DNA of 64,000 nucleotides from Dendrophyllia cribrosa (taxonomy: Eukaryota; Cnidaria; Anthozoa; Scleractinia; Dendrophylliidae). The DNA is taken from contig JAJLRJ010000011.1 of the NCBI GenBank assembly GCA_024195265.1, forward strand, positions 25,403,792 through 25,467,791, in the 5' to 3' direction. The translations under genes and the position numbers were made by a program. The notes under the pieces were generated by a model. The model was given only the letters and a program-made list of their open reading frames with translations, did not search any database and had not been told where the DNA came from. Position 1 is the stretch's first letter; every line of letters begins with the position of its first letter. Below, one piece after another: positions 63,401-64,000 of this stretch.

Positions 63401-64000
63401 CATAATTGAACTGTTATAATTTTATTGTGAACATGACTATAAATAATTGGTCAAAACTGTGCTTTAAAATAAAGTGAAAAATTATGATCTACTTGGCAGT
63501 GAAACAGCAAGTTAGAATTATTTTTTCTCTCGTGTAGTGTAGTAATTTAGGTCAGATACATGTACATGCCTTTCCTTTATTTAGCACAATGGAGACAAAA
63601 ATAATTACATCTGTATTTTGATAACTTTCAATAATTTTGCTTCCTGCTTTTCTTAAAGCAAAACTTTTCACATTTCAGACATGATTTTCCCTGATTTTAT
63701 TCCAAAACAGCAGGGGCCGCAGAGCACCCTTTAAAGTGGGAGGGGGGGGGGGGGGGGGGGGATCAGAAATTTGCAACTGTTAAAAAAAAAAACAGACTAC
63801 AGACCATCTCTTAAATAAAGACACACTCATTAGAGTAAAATATTGCAACCACAAAACCACAGCAAGGAGTCTGTGAAGCTAATTAAGGTCTGTCAAAAAA
63901 CCTTTCAGTGGAGAAAGTGGGGGCCCTGTCTCCATGGCCCCAGATACAGTGGAAACCCTGTAAACCCTGACTCACCTAAGCTTCCAAGGCCTTGCTGTGG
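17690..64000 (-). CDS. scrib: Scribble polarity scaffold (LAP family), C-terminal 1,019 residues, 23 exons, 5' end outside window
   Basis: Scribble works at the lateral cortex and cell junctions with Dlg and Lgl to set epithelial polarity; its PDZ domains bind C-terminal tails of partners. The 23 exons joined give 3,060 nt in one open frame ending TAA. Order, in window residues: acidic linker with two DTPH motifs (about 1-292), PDZ1 (293-385), PDZ2 (465-555), PDZ3 (609-697), PDZ4 (705-790), charged helical tail (850-935), Ser-rich C-terminus. Carboxylate-binding loops are GLGINIAGG, GLGFSIAGG, PLGFSIVGG and RLGISIRGG. Each PDZ has His at the start of helix B (ATHHEAV, ARHEDAV, ATHQEAV, ATHLEAV), the class I signature. 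The DPPPKGLQ linker, the GGAKGHPGNP insert in PDZ4 and the AEKRALEAEKRA tail are shared with vertebrate SCRIB and separate it from Erbin or Densin, which have one PDZ. The N-terminal LRR exons must lie beyond 64000. Confidence 0.96.
18310..19385 (+). repeat. 106-bp repeat array, diverged copies
   Basis: Units read CATTCAAATGAAAGCTACTG, AGCAGTACTTTCCTGTGGTA, CTGTTTATTATGCTGTACAA and TTGAGTCTGTGGATGAAATC. The left copies (18310-18480) are strongly diverged, the right ones clear. Last scrib intron. Confidence 0.85.
19870..20475 (-). repeat. 106-bp repeat array, about five units
   Basis: Reads as the reverse complement of the array at 35500. Separated from exon 22 by about 210 bp. Confidence 0.88.
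20688..20741 (-). CDS. scrib: scrib exon 22 (charged helix, 54 bp)
   Basis: Acceptor GATTTGCAG, donor GTAATT, phase 0/0, residues 872-889: EALRKRLEDTKGISEEKQ. Lies between two arrays of the 106-bp repeat. Confidence 0.82.
20875..21120 (-). repeat. 106-bp repeat array, about two units
   Basis: AGCTTTCATTTGAATGGTCA, ACAGACTCAAAAGTTAGAAC and CACCTTGTACAGCATAATAA repeat twice at 106-bp spacing, 130 bp upstream of the exon 22 acceptor. Confidence 0.88.
21121..22625. other. scrib intron, no repeat recognised
   Basis: AT-rich intronic DNA. No exon with matching phase is needed between exons 21 and 22, and none was seen. Confidence 0.5.
22626..22850. repeat. diverged tandem duplication of about 120 bp
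   Basis: TTTGATAATGTCCAAGTTCA and TTTGATAACGTCCAAGTTGA start the two copies; both continue with AAATTTGA-TACAAAG and end ACCACCA-CATTGCAAA. Confidence 0.65.
22911..22939 (+). repeat. poly-G tract of about 29 nt
   Basis: No matching C run within 1 kb, so either a solo end of a poly-G element or an independent tract. Confidence 0.8.
23187..23326. mobile_element. hairpin MITE, arms of about 47 bp
   Basis: TATAGAGGTTTTGCACGGCA through ACATGGCTGCC and GGAACAAT is inverted at 23280-23326. Arms nearly identical. Confidence 0.92.
23340..23515 (-). repeat. 106-bp repeat family, complete head-and-tail single unit
   Basis: Tail (ATTTCATTTTGTAAAATATT) at left, one core unit, then the head word TGGCAGTGAAAGGGTTAA at right. 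Same order, reversed, as 30120-30420. Confidence 0.75.
23555..23835 (-). repeat. 106-bp repeat array, about 2.6 units
   Basis: Three AGAACCACCTTGTACAGCAT words at about 106-bp spacing. Ends about 57 bp from the exon 21 donor. Confidence 0.88.
23892..23948 (-). CDS. scrib: scrib exon 21 (charged helix, 57 bp)
   Basis: Acceptor TTTTTAG, donor GTAAGC, phase 0/0, residues 853-871: EEEARKETERWEREETERQ. It continues the helix from exon 20 without a break in phase and resembles the EEEARK segment in the vertebrate SCRIB tail. Confidence 0.85.
24000..25320. other. scrib intron, little recognised
   Basis: No exon seen; exon 20 and exon 21 join in phase without one. A worn fragment of the 106-bp repeat may lie at 24995-25075. 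Confidence 0.45.
25325..25490 (-). repeat. 106-bp repeat family, head-and-tail single unit
   Basis: TTTTATTTTGTAAAATATTG, then CATTTGAATGGTCACACC, GACAGACTCAAAAGTTAGAA and GGGAGTGAAAGGGTT, as at 23340. Confidence 0.75.
26007..26240. repeat. diverged tandem duplication of about 125 bp
   Basis: Copies begin TTTTGGAAGTTGTCCACTGA and CTTTGAAGCTGTCTGTCGAC and end TTTACTCGTGTTG and CTTCACTCGTGCTG. Confidence 0.55.
26677..27010. mobile_element. poly-G-ended inverted-repeat element, most complete copy
   Basis: Left: G run, ACTCCTATATAAAAATAACG, GGGGTGCTCGTCG. Right: inverted CGACGAGCAAACCCGTCC, TTTTTATATGGGAGTC, C run, GGG. Five AGGTACC-type words lie inside. TIR about 45 bp excluding the homopolymers. 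Confidence 0.88.
27011..28150. other. scrib intron, no feature recognised
   Basis: No matching exon phase needed. ORF 27627-27845 (minus) has no domain or splice support. Confidence 0.45.
28155..28675 (+). repeat. 106-bp repeat array with an internal inversion
   Basis: 28155-28280 is in minus orientation (TTTGAACCACCTTG, ATCCACAGAATCAAAAG). From about 28285 four units run in plus orientation. The switch lies within a few bases of 28282. Confidence 0.85.
28676..30000. other. scrib intron, little recognised
   Basis: Only a small direct repeat at 29840-29893 (ACACCAGCAAGTCAC twice) and a possible repeat fragment at 29400. Confidence 0.45.
30120..30420 (+). repeat. 106-bp repeat family, full head, two short units, tail
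   Basis: Head: ACCCTTTCACTCCCAGAGTC, AATTATGGAGACATGAAG. Core units follow with GGCAGTACTTTTGCATGGTA. Tail: CAATATTTTACAAAATGAAA then TTTGGGATTTTATG. Ends about 15 bp from the exon 20 donor. Confidence 0.85.
30437..30700 (-). CDS. scrib: scrib exon 20 (end of PDZ4 and Ser-rich linker)
   Basis: Acceptor ACCTTTTAAG, donor GTGCGT, phase 0/0, residues 765-852. VNGTSLLGATHLEAVRSLRG, then LLVCDGFDPAQ as in vertebrate SCRIB, then a Ser/Pro linker and the start of a charged helix (YEDIRKEIRRQ). The vertebrate linker is much longer here. Confidence 0.96.
30841..30890 (+). repeat. poly-C tract, 50 nt
   Basis: Uninterrupted C50 (poly-G on the gene strand) in the scrib intron between exons 19 and 20. 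No paired G run nearby. Length may vary or be mis-assembled. Confidence 0.85.
31048..31227 (-). CDS. scrib: scrib exon 19 (PDZ4, most of the domain)
   Basis: Acceptor TTTCTACAG, donor GTGAGT, phase 0/0, residues 705-764. PGERLGISIRGGAKGHPGNP and DEGIFVSKVNEGGAAFKDGR are the signature of SCRIB PDZ4. Unlike PDZ1-3 there is no intron around the GIFxSK strand. Confidence 0.98.
31228..32825. other. scrib intron, no feature recognised
   Basis: No repeat family of this window. A 65-codon ORF at 31993-32190 lacks support. Confidence 0.45.
32826..32942 (-). CDS. scrib: scrib exon 18 (end of PDZ3, linker to PDZ4)
   Basis: Acceptor TTTTCGCAG, donor GTTAGT, phase 0/0, residues 666-704. VNGKDMRNATHQEAVAAL then LLVRHDPPPKGLQ, a linker nearly identical to vertebrate SCRIB. 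Confidence 0.97.
32975..33490 (-). repeat. 106-bp repeat array, about 4.5 units
   Basis: AGCTTTCATTTGAAT and ATCCACAGACTCAAAAGTTA recur at 106-bp spacing. The right end is diverged. Starts about 30 bp from the exon 18 acceptor. Confidence 0.88.
33491..35499. other. scrib intron, no feature recognised
   Basis: No exon or recurrent repeat. The 150-codon ORF at 33326-33778 starts in the array and has no domain. Confidence 0.45.
35500..36085 (+). repeat. 106-bp repeat array, five units, cleanest copy
   Basis: AAGGTGGTTC begins units at 35511, 35617, 35723, 35829 and 35935: exactly 106 bp each time. Ends with the family tail (TTCTGTAAAATGAAATTTGG) about 30 bp from the exon 17 donor. Confidence 0.95.
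36114..36173 (-). CDS. scrib: scrib exon 17 (PDZ3 middle, 60 bp)
   Basis: Acceptor TTTCTTTAG, donor GTAAGA, phase 0/0, residues 646-665: IVSTGVAATTHLRVGDRMLM, the strand and GD turn. A 106-bp repeat array ends about 30 bp beyond the donor. Confidence 0.93.
36676..37325. mobile_element. inner inverted pair of the 36.3-38.3 kb element
   Basis: TTAAAGTGCTTATGAAATTA, TTGAAGTCCATGTTCCACTG and ATAATTTTCCAATTTAGGTT (36676-36780) are inverted at 37225-37325. Either a second nested element or inner arms of the outer one. Confidence 0.75.
37390..37460 (-). repeat. tRNA-derived (Ser/Leu-like) segment
   Basis: Minus strand: GCAGCGTGATCGAGCGGTCA, AGGCGCCGGATTTGATATCC, then GTGTTCAAGACC. D arm and anticodon arm are tRNA-like; the B box is degenerate and there is no long variable arm. 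A relic or SINE head is more likely than a working tRNA gene. Confidence 0.6.
37636..37982. mobile_element. hairpin MITE with GCATAAGCACAAGC subrepeats
   Basis: AAGGCTGGTTTTCACTAGCG, CATAAGCACAAGCATAAGC at left; GCTTATGCTTGTGCTTATGC, GCTAGTGAAAACCAGCCTTT at right. Hexamer-like CATAAG words recur throughout. Confidence 0.9.
38410..38640. repeat. interspersed repeat, copy A
   Basis: TTTGTGATTGGCTAAAAAAT, CTCGCACGCGTTT, CTTCGAGTTCTGATTGGTTC match 49075-49275 over about 200 bp. Confidence 0.75.
38650..38760 (-). CDS. scrib: scrib exon 16 (PDZ3, first half)
   Basis: Acceptor ATTTTGCAG, donor GTGAGT, phase 0/0, residues 609-645. PLGFSIVGGSDHASHPFGMD and EPGIFISK closely match vertebrate SCRIB PDZ3. 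Confidence 0.97.
38785..39330 (+). repeat. 106-bp repeat array, about five units, some truncated
   Basis: Fills almost the whole intron between exons 15 and 16: starts about 25 bp from the exon 16 acceptor and ends about 30 bp from the exon 15 donor. Confidence 0.88.
39361..39441 (-). CDS. scrib: scrib exon 15 (PDZ2-PDZ3 linker)
   Basis: Acceptor CTTCCATAG, donor GTTAGT, phase 0/0, residues 582-608: PEMNHVSPEKSTVNHEDTNG then TKELDIE. Not a conserved segment; supported by phase, splice sites and the run-in to PDZ3. Confidence 0.8.
40145..40840. mobile_element. CAGT-ended element with TA duplication and internal GGCGGACACC repeats
   Basis: CAGTTAACTC at left and GAGTTCACTG at right, TA on each side (40143-40144, 40841-40842). 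Inside, AAGGCGGACACCTCTCTAAG with TGGTTGGCTGGTTCTG units repeat about every 100 bp. Tc1/mariner-like ends, no transposase. Confidence 0.8.
40281..40504. mobile_element. MITE nested in 40145-40840
   Basis: GGGCCTGGCTAAACTAGGAA at left; TTCCTAACTTAGCCAATCCC at right; it interrupts one of the internal units. Confidence 0.75.
40847..41354. mobile_element. MITE, second copy of the ATAGGNGAATCTTTG family, with a foldback inside
   Basis: TATAGGCGAATCTTTGTTTAC at left and CAAAGACTCGCCTA at right pair with the family ends at 11979-12390. A hairpin at 41134-41266 has AATGTTGTAGTTCAATTTTA arms around GTTATCATCT. It begins within 6 bp of the previous element. Confidence 0.75.
41353..41652. mobile_element. 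CCGTATTTACTCGAA-ended element next to exon 14
   Basis: TACCGTATTTACTCGAAAGA with GCGCC at left; GCGCTCTTTCGAGAAAATAC, GGTA at right; GAATAAGCGCCG words recur inside. It abuts the previous element and ends 25 bp from the exon 14 donor. Confidence 0.82.
41678..41851 (-). CDS. scrib: scrib exon 14 (end of PDZ2 and linker)
   Basis: Acceptor CTGTTTCAG, donor GTAGGA, phase 0/0, residues 524-581. INGKDMKIARHEDAVGML includes the helix B His; SYVTLVVVREK is the last strand. An inverted-repeat element ends about 25 bp from the donor. Confidence 0.95.
41950..43085. mobile_element. diverged poly-G-type element that hosts the minisatellite
   Basis: GGGCGGGGAGTCCCGCTAT at 41959 recalls the family end. 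On the far side GAAAAGAACCCCAAAAAAGT and ATCAGAATCTCGT match the inner part at 26740-26775 (CGAAAAACACCCTAAAAGG, ACCAGAATCTCGT). The array lies between them. Homology is by eye. Confidence 0.5.
42055..42930 (+). repeat. 17-bp minisatellite, about 50 copies
   Basis: Unit ACCCGAAAGTAGCGGCT with three main variants (TAGCGGCT, TAACGGCT, TAGCGACT). It begins with two 13-bp forms (CCCGAAAGTACAA) and decays at the right end. Since 17 is not a multiple of 3 it makes no long frame. In the scrib intron between exons 13 and 14. Confidence 0.97.
43269..43415. mobile_element. hairpin MITE, ends GGGCCCAGTTGTTCAAA
   Basis: GGGCCCAGTTGTTCAAAGAG and GGATAGCGCTATCCACC at left; inverted at right (GGTGGATAGCGCTATCCACC, TTTTGAACAACTGGACCC). 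Distant relative of 45976 and 49622. Confidence 0.9.
43416..44095. other. scrib intron, no feature recognised
   Basis: No exon or recurrent repeat seen. Confidence 0.45.
44096..44162. mobile_element. mini-hairpin, ACGTAGCCGCTACTTGGGTC type
   Basis: Resembles 47577-47664 (CGCAGCCGTTATTT, GCAACGCT): GGGTCGTTACACAACGCT and AGCGTTGCGTGGCGTGAC pair across a short loop. Confidence 0.6.
44745..45340. repeat. tandem array of a 155-165 bp unit, about four copies
   Basis: ACCATGTCTAGTTGCCC begins at 44913 and 45068 and ACCATGTCTGATTTCCC at 45233, with a diverged earlier copy near 44785. Also CAGTCGGAGCA and GGTTAGTGGTTAATGGTGCT recur. Ends next to the exon 13 donor. Confidence 0.85.
45368..45448 (-). 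CDS. scrib: scrib exon 13 (PDZ2, GVFISK strand)
   Basis: Acceptor CATTTTACAG, donor GTAAGG, phase 0/0, residues 497-523: GVFISKIADGGTAERDG then LQVGDKVLS. A diverged tandem array starts within about 30 bp of the donor. Confidence 0.96.
45525..45712 (+). repeat. 106-bp repeat family, head, one unit, tail
   Basis: TTTCACTCCCAGGGTCAATA, AACTTTTGAGTCCGTCGACA, CAATATTTTACAAAATTAAA, TTTGGCATTTGTC. About 75 bp from the exon 13 acceptor. Confidence 0.8.
45976..46222. mobile_element. MITE, ends CCTGGGCCCGGTTGTTCGAA
   Basis: Inverted at the right (TTTGAACAACTCGACCCAGG). Inner AACACGATAATCCCGGATTA and CTAATCCTGGATTAGC. Same family as 49622-49866. Confidence 0.88.
46223..46829. other. scrib intron, no feature recognised
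   Basis: No exon or repeat seen apart from a short C-rich stretch near 46412. Confidence 0.45.
46830..46925 (-). CDS. scrib: scrib exon 12 (PDZ2, binding loop)
   Basis: Acceptor TTTTCACAG, donor GTAAAT, phase 0/0, residues 465-496. KGLGFSIAGGRGSTPYKDGD is the PDZ2 binding loop. Confidence 0.96.
47053..47113. mobile_element. mini-hairpin of the GTCACGCAACGCT family
   Basis: GGGTCGTCACGCAATGCTCC and AGCGTTGCGTGACGAATATC pair; ends about 40 bp from the exon 11 donor. Confidence 0.75.
47153..47245 (-). CDS. scrib: scrib exon 11 (PDZ1-PDZ2 linker)
   Basis: Acceptor TTTATCAG, donor GTAAGT, phase 0/0, residues 434-464. VNDEPPKEETKKVGVRFAPE. Low complexity and acidic; supported mainly by splice sites and phase. 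Confidence 0.85.
47577..47664. mobile_element. mini-hairpin, ends ACGCAGCCGTTATTTG
   Basis: ACGCAGCCGTTATTTGAATC, GCAACGCTCCTT at left; AAGGAGCGTTGCGTGACAAC, AAATAACGGCTGCGT at right. The clearest of three copies. Confidence 0.88.
47768..48019 (-). CDS. scrib: scrib exon 10 (end of PDZ1 and linker)
   Basis: Acceptor TTATTTTAG, donor GTAAAT, phase 0/0, residues 350-433. VNGVDIASATHHEAVRVL contains the helix B His. LVVVRERED is the last strand. A Thr- and Glu-rich linker follows. Confidence 0.95.
48291..48459. mobile_element. inverted-repeat element followed by a 25-bp direct repeat
   Basis: GTCCAAACGATGTCTGTGAT (48291) is inverted near 48425-48444. CGTTTGGACAAGTGCGGGAC occurs twice, about 50 bp apart, at the right end. 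Confidence 0.7.
48600..48626 (+). repeat. poly-G tract followed by C-rich stretch
   Basis: G run of about 24-27 nt, then GGAGGAGAG and a C-rich stretch to 48670, in the scrib intron between exons 9 and 10. Long Gly/Pro reading frames across it are by-products. Confidence 0.8.
48925..49005 (-). CDS. scrib: scrib exon 9 (PDZ1, GIFISK strand)
   Basis: Acceptor CTTCTAG, donor GTAAAT, phase 0/0, residues 323-349. GIFISKISENGPAGQDG followed by LKTGDKILK are central PDZ strands and the conserved GD turn. Confidence 0.96.
49075..49275. repeat. interspersed repeat, copy B
   Basis: Matches 38410-38640 in the same orientation. Confidence 0.75.
49622..49866. mobile_element. MITE, second copy of the GGGCCCGGTTGTTCGAA family
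   Basis: CCTGGGCCCGGTTGTTCGAA at left; GCTTTGAACAACCCGGCCC at right; inner GCTAACCCTGGATTAAAACT and GCTAACCCTGGGTTAGCTTA. Confidence 0.88.
49919..49936 (+). repeat. poly-G tract of about 18 nt
   Basis: Followed by AAACTCCCC, recalling the poly-G family end, but without a partner end. Confidence 0.6.
49982..50071 (-). CDS. scrib: scrib exon 8 (PDZ1, binding loop)
   Basis: Acceptor CATGCAG, donor GTAGGT, phase 0/0, residues 293-322. GLGINIAGGKGSTPY is the PDZ1 carboxylate-binding loop and is almost identical to vertebrate SCRIB PDZ1. Confidence 0.96.
50072..50722. other. scrib intron, no feature recognised
   Basis: No exon or recurrent repeat. Confidence 0.45.
50723..50862 (-). CDS. scrib: scrib exon 7 (linker before PDZ1)
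   Basis: Acceptor TTGTTTAG, donor GTGAGT; enters with 2 nt, leaves in phase 0; residues 246-292. Starts EGPALKRKPTPPRNGRH, then an acidic stretch, then VTVTKVVEEVRVVC, which should form the first strand of PDZ1. Confidence 0.9.
50863..53234. other. scrib intron, no feature recognised
   Basis: Contains A-rich runs at 51960-51980 and AT-rich DNA. Minus ORF 51164-51475 (103 codons) has no domain, and its exon would break the exon 6/7 phase. Confidence 0.45.
53235..53720 (+). repeat. 106-bp repeat array, about 4.5 units
   Basis: CTGTACAAGGTGGTTCTAAC and GAGTCTGTGGATGAAATCCT recur every 106 bp. About 170 bp from the exon 6 donor. Confidence 0.92.
53893..53926 (-). CDS. scrib: scrib exon 6 (34-bp micro-exon)
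   Basis: Encodes NEDGKQEEDEE and ends in phase 1. Acceptor TTCTTAG, donor GTGGGT. The length (11 codons + 1 nt) is exactly what the phase-2 start of exon 7 needs, supporting this very short exon. A poly-Glu linker occupies the same place in vertebrate SCRIB. Confidence 0.82.
54062..54421. mobile_element. poly-G/poly-C-ended element, second type
   Basis: CCCC then a G run of about 36, GTACTCCCGACAATG at left; AAAGGAGTAC, a C run of about 29 and GGG at right. Inside are CCCTATTTAAGG and CCCTATC words. The inside differs from 26677-27010 though the ends are of the same design. Confidence 0.8.
54627..54954. mobile_element. inverted-repeat element, ends TATAGAGTCCTAAA
   Basis: TATAGAGTCCTAAAATGTGA, GATGTCACAAAAAC at left; TTTTTTGTGATGTCATCACT, TTTAGGACTCTATA at right. 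Inner GGGATTTGATTA/TAATCAAATCCC arms. Confidence 0.88.
55115..55327 (-). CDS. scrib: scrib exon 5 (second DTPH motif)
   Basis: Acceptor CATTGTAG, donor GTAAGC, phase 0/0, residues 164-234. KIRFEGEDHPETER and LRRRDTPHYLKNKR match the second LAP-specific segment of vertebrate SCRIB (x-RKDTPHY). Ends in a short Lys/Glu helix. Confidence 0.94.
55683..56079. mobile_element. possible inverted-repeat element, ends ATCAGGGTTTTT
   Basis: ATCAGGGTTTTTTTTAGAG at left and ACAAAAACCCTGAT at right; only about 13 bp pair. Confidence 0.4.
56156..56227 (-). tRNA. tRNA-Thr-like sequence, probable pseudogene or SINE head
   Basis: On minus: TAGCTCAGTGGTTAGAGCA is a perfect A box with a 4-bp D stem, and GGTTCAAATCC is a perfect B box with a T stem. 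CTTGT sits at the anticodon (TGT), but the anticodon stem (TCTGA with ACAAA) does not close and only 4 of 7 acceptor pairs form. A T10 pol III terminator follows on minus. Transcription is possible; a working tRNA is not. Confidence 0.55.
56371..56562 (-). CDS. scrib: scrib exon 4 (acidic/basic linker)
   Basis: Acceptor GACTTCAG, donor GTGCGT (less common but still GT), phase 0/0, residues 100-163. Starts DEESGSDTEFRPRR. It continues with a Lys/Glu-rich stretch and KKEVGFGVGFAEQ, whose KEVGF fits the [RK]x[VI]xF pattern of PP1-docking motifs. Confidence 0.88.
56868..56960 (+). mobile_element. degenerate end of a poly-G-ended element
   Basis: GGGGAGG repeats, then AAGTTCCATATAAAACTGAC, CTGGATGCTCATCATAACG and TTTAGGTGCAAAA: a worn version of the end at 4380-4440. 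Confidence 0.65.
57091..57635. mobile_element. foldback pair around a nested element
   Basis: ATGTTGTGGTTCAATTTTTT at 57096 pairs with TTGAACCACAACAT near 57620. Inner TTTCCTTTGTCTCAGA and TCTGAGACAAAGGAAA flank GTTATCAT. The loop word recurs in the 41134-41266 hairpin. Confidence 0.65.
57126..57512. mobile_element. element nested in the preceding, ends CAGGGTTCTCA-TAAGT
   Basis: CAGGGTTCTCATTAAGTGCC at left; ACTTAGTGAGAACCCTG at right. Confidence 0.65.
57690..57716 (+). repeat. (AC)n microsatellite
   Basis: About 12 AC units after a C-rich stretch, in a scrib intron. Confidence 0.9.
57822..57947 (-). CDS. scrib: scrib exon 3 (first DTPH motif)
   Basis: Acceptor TTTATTGCAG, donor GTAAAT, phase 0/0, residues 58-99. 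Contains FIRHDTPHPRDLKARH, a LAP-specific motif (LAPSD-type, R-x-TPHP in vertebrate SCRIB). Confidence 0.92.
58020..58480. mobile_element. inverted-repeat element, ends CAGGGTTTGAGCC
   Basis: CATGTACCAGGGTTTGAGCC at left; GGCTCAAACCCTGATGTACA at right. Inner ATTTGTCCCTT and AAGGGGACTGATTGTCCCCTT. Confidence 0.8.
59443..59588 (-). CDS. scrib: scrib exon 2 (post-LRR linker)
   Basis: Acceptor CCCTTTTAG, donor GTACAT. Enters in phase 2 and leaves in phase 0; window residues 9-57. Contains HGFAMDNLAHEEADEEPRPR and SLPVVQFAADDSD. The second resembles the VIQF segment that follows the LRRs in vertebrate SCRIB. Highly acidic, probably disordered. Confidence 0.88.
59589..63975. other. large scrib intron between exons 1 and 2 of the window
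   Basis: About 4.4 kb of AT-rich DNA. It includes low-complexity TTATTATCTTATT at 60540-60630 and a G run at 63738-63761. Phase 1 to phase 2 joining across it needs no further exon, and none was seen. Confidence 0.6.
63738..63761 (+). repeat. poly-G tract of about 24 nt
   Basis: GTGGGAGGGG leading into a G run, then GATCAGAAATTTG. No paired C run in view. Confidence 0.8.
63976..64000 (-). CDS. scrib: scrib exon 1 in window (partial, runs off right edge)
   Basis: Reads PQQGLGSL and ends in phase 1 at a GTGAGT donor (63970-63975). Its last G joins AA of the next exon to give Glu. It falls where the region just after the LRRs should be. The 5' part is outside the window. Confidence 0.8.

Overview
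The window is intron-rich, AT-leaning eukaryotic DNA full of small inverted-repeat elements and long poly-G/poly-C runs. Gene content and style suggest an animal, most likely an anthozoan cnidarian such as a stony coral. The taxon is inferred from the sequence style and was not tested by any search.

Two genes can be built exon by exon, both on the minus strand. The larger runs from beyond the right edge down to a stop codon at 17690-17692. It encodes the C-terminal 1,019 residues of the polarity scaffold Scribble: an acidic region after the leucine-rich repeats, four PDZ domains, and the conserved C-terminal helix. It has 23 exons in the window. All junctions are GT-AG, the phases agree, and the joined frame is open throughout. 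The LRR exons lie to the right of the window. The second gene starts at 10349 and leaves by the left edge. It has a signal peptide followed by at least three H-type lectin-like domains, in five visible exons, so a secreted glycan-binding protein is likely. The two genes are convergent neither in strand nor in obvious function. They sit head-to-tail, separated by about 7 kb of Scribble 3' flank and transposon-like DNA.

Layout. 1-2260: repeats, including a canonical hammerhead ribozyme at 924-998 (+). 2268-10349: the lectin gene, whose introns hold many MITE-like elements and a 1-kb element with inverted 270-bp ends carrying hammerhead-like motifs. 10350-15730: stacked inverted-repeat elements. 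15730-17689: Scribble 3' flank/UTR. 17690-64000: Scribble. Its introns hold about a dozen arrays of a 106-bp repeat, many lying within 100 bp of an exon; nested foldback elements; a 17-bp minisatellite of about 50 copies inside a probable poly-G-ended element; and tRNA-derived elements.

The most unusual items are the hammerhead ribozyme, the inverted-terminal element with outward-facing hammerhead-like motifs, the 106-bp repeat that within this window is almost confined to Scribble introns, and a family of elements whose ends are long poly-G tracts. Repeat boundaries were read by eye and are approximate unless a target-site duplication is given.
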